Source: GCA-2688775 sp035288865 (GTDB taxonomy: Archaea > Nanobdellota > Nanobdellia > Woesearchaeales > GW2011-AR4). Taken from it: a stretch of DNA of 29,357 bases. The position numbers and the translations under genes were made by a program. The stretch lies in assembly GCA_035288865.1 (NCBI GenBank), contig DATDZA010000001.1:1-29357 (forward strand), in the 5' to 3' direction. Below are positions 29,278-29,357 of this stretch, piece by piece (positions within the stretch are counted from its first letter, which is position 1; every line of letters begins with the position of its first letter). The notes beneath the pieces are model-generated. The model was not told where the DNA came from. It saw only the letters and a program-made list of their open reading frames with translations, and did no database searches.

Positions 29278-29357
29278 ATGGAGAAATGCTGCTGCGATAT
29301 GAGGGGTTTTCTTAGCTTTATAGTTTTGAGAATGATAGCCAAGAAGAATATGTCCGG
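29278..29357 (+). CDS. PadR-family transcriptional regulator, N-terminal part (cut by window edge)
   Basis: The 26 visible codons read MEKCCCDMRGFLSFIVLRM and continue IAKKNMS. The stretch MRGFLSFxVLRxIxxKxMSG is the first helix and turn of the PadR winged-helix domain. A run of three Cys (4-6) precedes it, which is not part of the fold and could sense metal, arsenic or thiols. The TATA box 25-28 nt upstream makes the mRNA leaderless. Two palindromes upstream are likely its own operators. The rest of the gene lies outside the window. Confidence 0.75.
   Translation, partial: MEKCCCDMRGFLSFIVLRMIAKKNMS

Noticed and set aside
1..29357. CRISPR array or insertion sequence with transposase
   Set aside because: No regularly spaced repeats and no transposase, integrase or Cas gene were found on either strand.

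Overview
The window is archaeal. Evidence: an RNase P Rpp21-type subunit (rnp4), CDP-archaeol synthase (carS), tRNA genes with bulge-helix-bulge introns, a Hel308-type helicase, TATA boxes about 25-30 nt before start codons (many leaderless mRNAs), and the remains of a diphthamide gene. The AT-rich composition, very short intergenic gaps, small genes and many tiny membrane or secreted proteins suggest a DPANN lineage (Woesearchaeota/Pacearchaeota-like). That placement is inference; no rRNA is present.

Layout. 1-3050: tail of an unidentified gene, a long AT-rich gap, a K+-independent-type membrane pyrophosphatase (hppA) and rnp4. 3100-4180: a run of four small genes of unknown function ending in a Tat-type lipoprotein. 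4212-7290: a truncated dph2, an NAD(P)-binding SDR gene, a Nudix-rpiB-membrane protein operon and an FKBP/SlyD isomerase. 7580-9775: a GNAT-like protein, a vapBC toxin-antitoxin pair with a tandem-repeat operator, and a frameshifted HEPN (ApeA-like) gene. 9772-13340: a radical SAM protein, small unknown and membrane proteins, and a gene framed by composite inverted repeats.

13459-17400 is the metabolic core of the window. It holds a translationally coupled operon for archaetidylserine decarboxylase, a phospholipid N-methyltransferase and a fused CDP-alcohol phosphatidyltransferase. Next to it are a convergent tandem-fused phosphatidyltransferase and carS. Together they predict a route from CDP-archaeol to archaetidylserine, archaetidylethanolamine and N-methylated lipids.

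17507-19903 holds two tRNA genes, Asn and Ile, each with two introns (anticodon loop plus T-loop or D-loop). A LAGLIDADG endonuclease gene runs antisense into the tRNA-Asn T-loop intron. The tRNA-Ile 3' end is duplicated 91 nt downstream.

20072-23986: two paralogous secreted proteins built of cadherin/PKD-like repeats, separated by a nested hairpin. 24029-26445: a Hel308-like helicase lacking its first RecA domain, a GGDEF protein with an intact active site and I-site (rare in archaea), and tRNA-Arg. 26499-28621: an FtsX permease remnant, pirin, a flavin reductase-like protein and an HExxH protein. 28704-29357: a Cys-rich protein, an 11-codon Cys mini-ORF and a divergent PadR regulator with an N-terminal CCC. 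The shared intergenic region carries two perfect TATCG-N6-CGATA palindromes, which suggests a small metal- or thiol-responsive regulon.
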